A stretch of DNA of 7,972 bases from JBLHUT01 sp047629975 (lineage in GTDB: Bacteria; Pseudomonadota; Alphaproteobacteria; Rhodobacterales; Rhodobacteraceae). Within the stretch, counting starts at the first letter, position 1, and the number at the start of each line of letters is the position of its first letter. This document shows, piece after piece, positions 6,845 to 7,972 of this stretch. The stretch is taken from the NCBI GenBank assembly GCA_047629975.1, contig JBLHUT010000172.1, positions 1 through 7,972 on the forward strand, read 5' to 3'. The position numbers and the translations under genes are program-made. The notes under the pieces are model-generated. The model did not search any database. It worked only from the letters and a program-made list of their open reading frames with translations, and was not told the origin of the DNA.

Positions 6845-6884
6845 GGGCGTGCCTGATCCTTTCGGGTCTTGTGCGTTGAAGCGA

Positions 6885-6920
6885 CAAGGGGCCGTTCTGC
6901 TTGCGCAGTTCGGCCCCTTG
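6885..6920 (-). promoter_or_regulatory. Intercistronic mRNA stem-loop between binding-protein and ATPase genes
   Basis: A perfect 10-bp stem, CAAGGGGCCG (6885-6894) with CGGCCCCTTG (6911-6920), encloses a 2x2 internal loop and a second 4-bp stem CTGC/GCAG. In the minus-strand transcript this is closed by GCAA, a stable GNRA tetraloop. It begins 32 nt after the binding-protein stop and ends about 40 nt before the ATPase start. No U-run follows, so it is more likely an mRNA-stabilising or 3'-5' exonuclease barrier than a full terminator, although partial attenuation is possible. Confidence 0.75.
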
Positions 6921-6952
6921 CTCGTTTTGTCAAAGTGATGTGCGCGGCACGA

Positions 6953-7942
6953 TCACATGGCCGGGCAGGCGTTGTCTGACATGTAGTCATGGACCATCAG
7001 GCTGCCATCGGCGATTTTGGCCGCAGCCTCGTCAACAATGGCCTGCATGTCGGCACTGACCAGACCGGCGTTGAATTCGTCAACCGCATAACCGACGCCG
7101 CCATTGGCAAGGCCCATCACGTTAAAGCCGGTTTCAAGCCCGGGGCCATCGGTGAAGGCTTTGTAGACCGCGTTGTCCACCCGCTTGAGCATCGAGGTCA
7201 GGACCTGACCGGGGTGAAGGTAGTTCTGGTTGCTGTCCACACCGATCGACAAAATATTCTCGTCCGCGGCTGTTTGCAAAACGCCGACACCGGTGCCGCC
7301 TGCGGCAGCATAGACCACATCGGCCCCCTGGCTGATCTGTGCCTTGGTCAACTCAGAGCCCTTTACCGGATCGTTCCATGCCGACGGGGTGGTGCCGGTC
7401 ATGTTCTGGATCACGGTTGCATCGGGGTTCACTGCCTTGACGCCTTGTACATAGCCGCATGCGAACTTGCGGATCAGCGGAATGTCCATACCGCCGATAA
7501 AGCCGACTGTGCCGGTCTTGGAGGCGCTGGCGGCCATCATACCGACCAGATACGAGCCTTCGTGCTCGTTGAATACGACCGACCGCACGTTGGGCTGGTC
7601 GACGACCATGTCGATGATCACAAACGACGTATCCGGATAATCGGGGGCGACCTCGGACAGGACATTGCCAAAGGCAAAGCCGGTCATCACAACGGGGTTG
7701 GAGCCGGATTCAGCCAGCCGGCGCAGGGCCTGTTCGCGCTGTGCTTCGGACTGCATCTCGATCTCGCGGTACGTGCCACCGGTTTCGTCGGCCCAACGTT
7801 TCGCGCCAGCATAGGCTGCTTCGTTGAAGGATTTGTCGAATTTGCCGCCAAGGTCAAAAACCAATGCAGGGTCAGCGAGGGCTGCTCCGGCAGTGAGTGC
7901 CATGGCGGCTGTCGCGCCAAGGAACGTGCGCATGAATGTCAT
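6953..7942 (-). CDS. BMP family (PnrA-like) ABC transporter substrate-binding protein
   Basis: Periplasmic binding protein of 329 residues (Bmp/PnrA-like, PF02608 type). A Sec signal peptide is clear: MRTFLGATAAMALTAGAALA then D24, so cleavage is likely after A23. There is no lipobox cysteine, so it should be soluble in the periplasm rather than a lipoprotein. The ligand-pocket loop GKFDKSFNEAAYAGAKRW (33-50), GFIGGMDIPLIRKFACGYVQG (147-167), the hinge-region GADVVYAAAGGTGVGVLQTA (206-225) and GVDSNQNY (234-241) are typical of the family. Two cysteines remain in the mature protein (C162, C326). AGGAG (7950-7954) sits 7 nt before the start at 7942, favouring it over M4 (7933). It is the first gene of the importer operon seen here. 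Purine or pyrimidine nucleosides are the best-documented ligands of relatives; the ligand here is inferred, not shown. Confidence 0.95.
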   Translation of the reverse strand: MTFMRTFLGATAAMALTAGAALADPALVFDLGGKFDKSFNEAAYAGAKRWADETGGTYREIEMQSEAQREQALRRLAESGSNPVVMTGFAFGNVLSEVAPDYPDTSFVIIDMVVDQPNVRSVVFNEHEGSYLVGMMAASASKTGTVGFIGGMDIPLIRKFACGYVQGVKAVNPDATVIQNMTGTTPSAWNDPVKGSELTKAQISQGADVVYAAAGGTGVGVLQTAADENILSIGVDSNQNYLHPGQVLTSMLKRVDNAVYKAFTDGPGLETGFNVMGLANGGVGYAVDEFNAGLVSADMQAIVDEAAAKIADGSLMVHDYMSDNACPAM

Positions 7943-7972
7943 GTGATATCTCCTGTAGGTGATTTCGGGTGT

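Overview
The window looks like chromosomal DNA of an alphaproteobacterium, most probably Rhodobacterales (Roseobacter group). The basis is the moderately GC-rich coding style, a TauE/SafE-like permease coupled to an alphaproteobacteria-specific TIGR02186-type protein, and protein sequences resembling those of that group. No database search was possible, so the taxonomic placement is inference. Every gene reads as intact except trxB, which is cut by the left window edge. I see no tRNA, rRNA, CRISPR array, insertion sequence or phage gene. There is no gene-free stretch longer than about 190 bases.

Layout, left to right. (1) 1-584, minus: N-terminal 194 residues of thioredoxin reductase (trxB). 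(2) 585-772: divergent intergenic region holding candidate promoter and operator elements. (3) 773-1273, plus: an Lrp/AsnC-family regulator. (4) 1274-1449: a highly structured gap between convergent genes, with nested inverted repeats and two T-runs on the plus strand. (5) 1450-3146, minus: a two-gene unit of a TauE/SafE-family permease followed, with a 4-nt ATGA overlap, by a TIGR02186 periplasmic/membrane-anchored protein. (6) 3255-7942, minus: a complete BMP-family ABC importer operon in the order binding protein, ATPase, permease, permease, closed by a rho-independent terminator two bases past the last stop codon.

The ABC operon is the main content. The BMP/PnrA-like periplasmic protein would capture a ligand (nucleosides are the best-known ligands of the family), two RbsC-like permeases would form the channel, and a tandem-NBD ATPase would drive transport. 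The three membrane/ATPase genes are almost contiguous (gaps of 1 and 4 nt). The binding-protein gene is separated from them by about 108 nt containing a strong stem-loop, an arrangement that usually gives an excess of binding protein over the membrane complex.

Nothing here is clearly a new biological system. The items most worth following up are the intercistronic hairpin in the ABC operon, a probable leaderless promoter for the TauE-like gene, the uncharacterised TauE/TIGR02186 pair, and the structured repeat after the Lrp-family gene.
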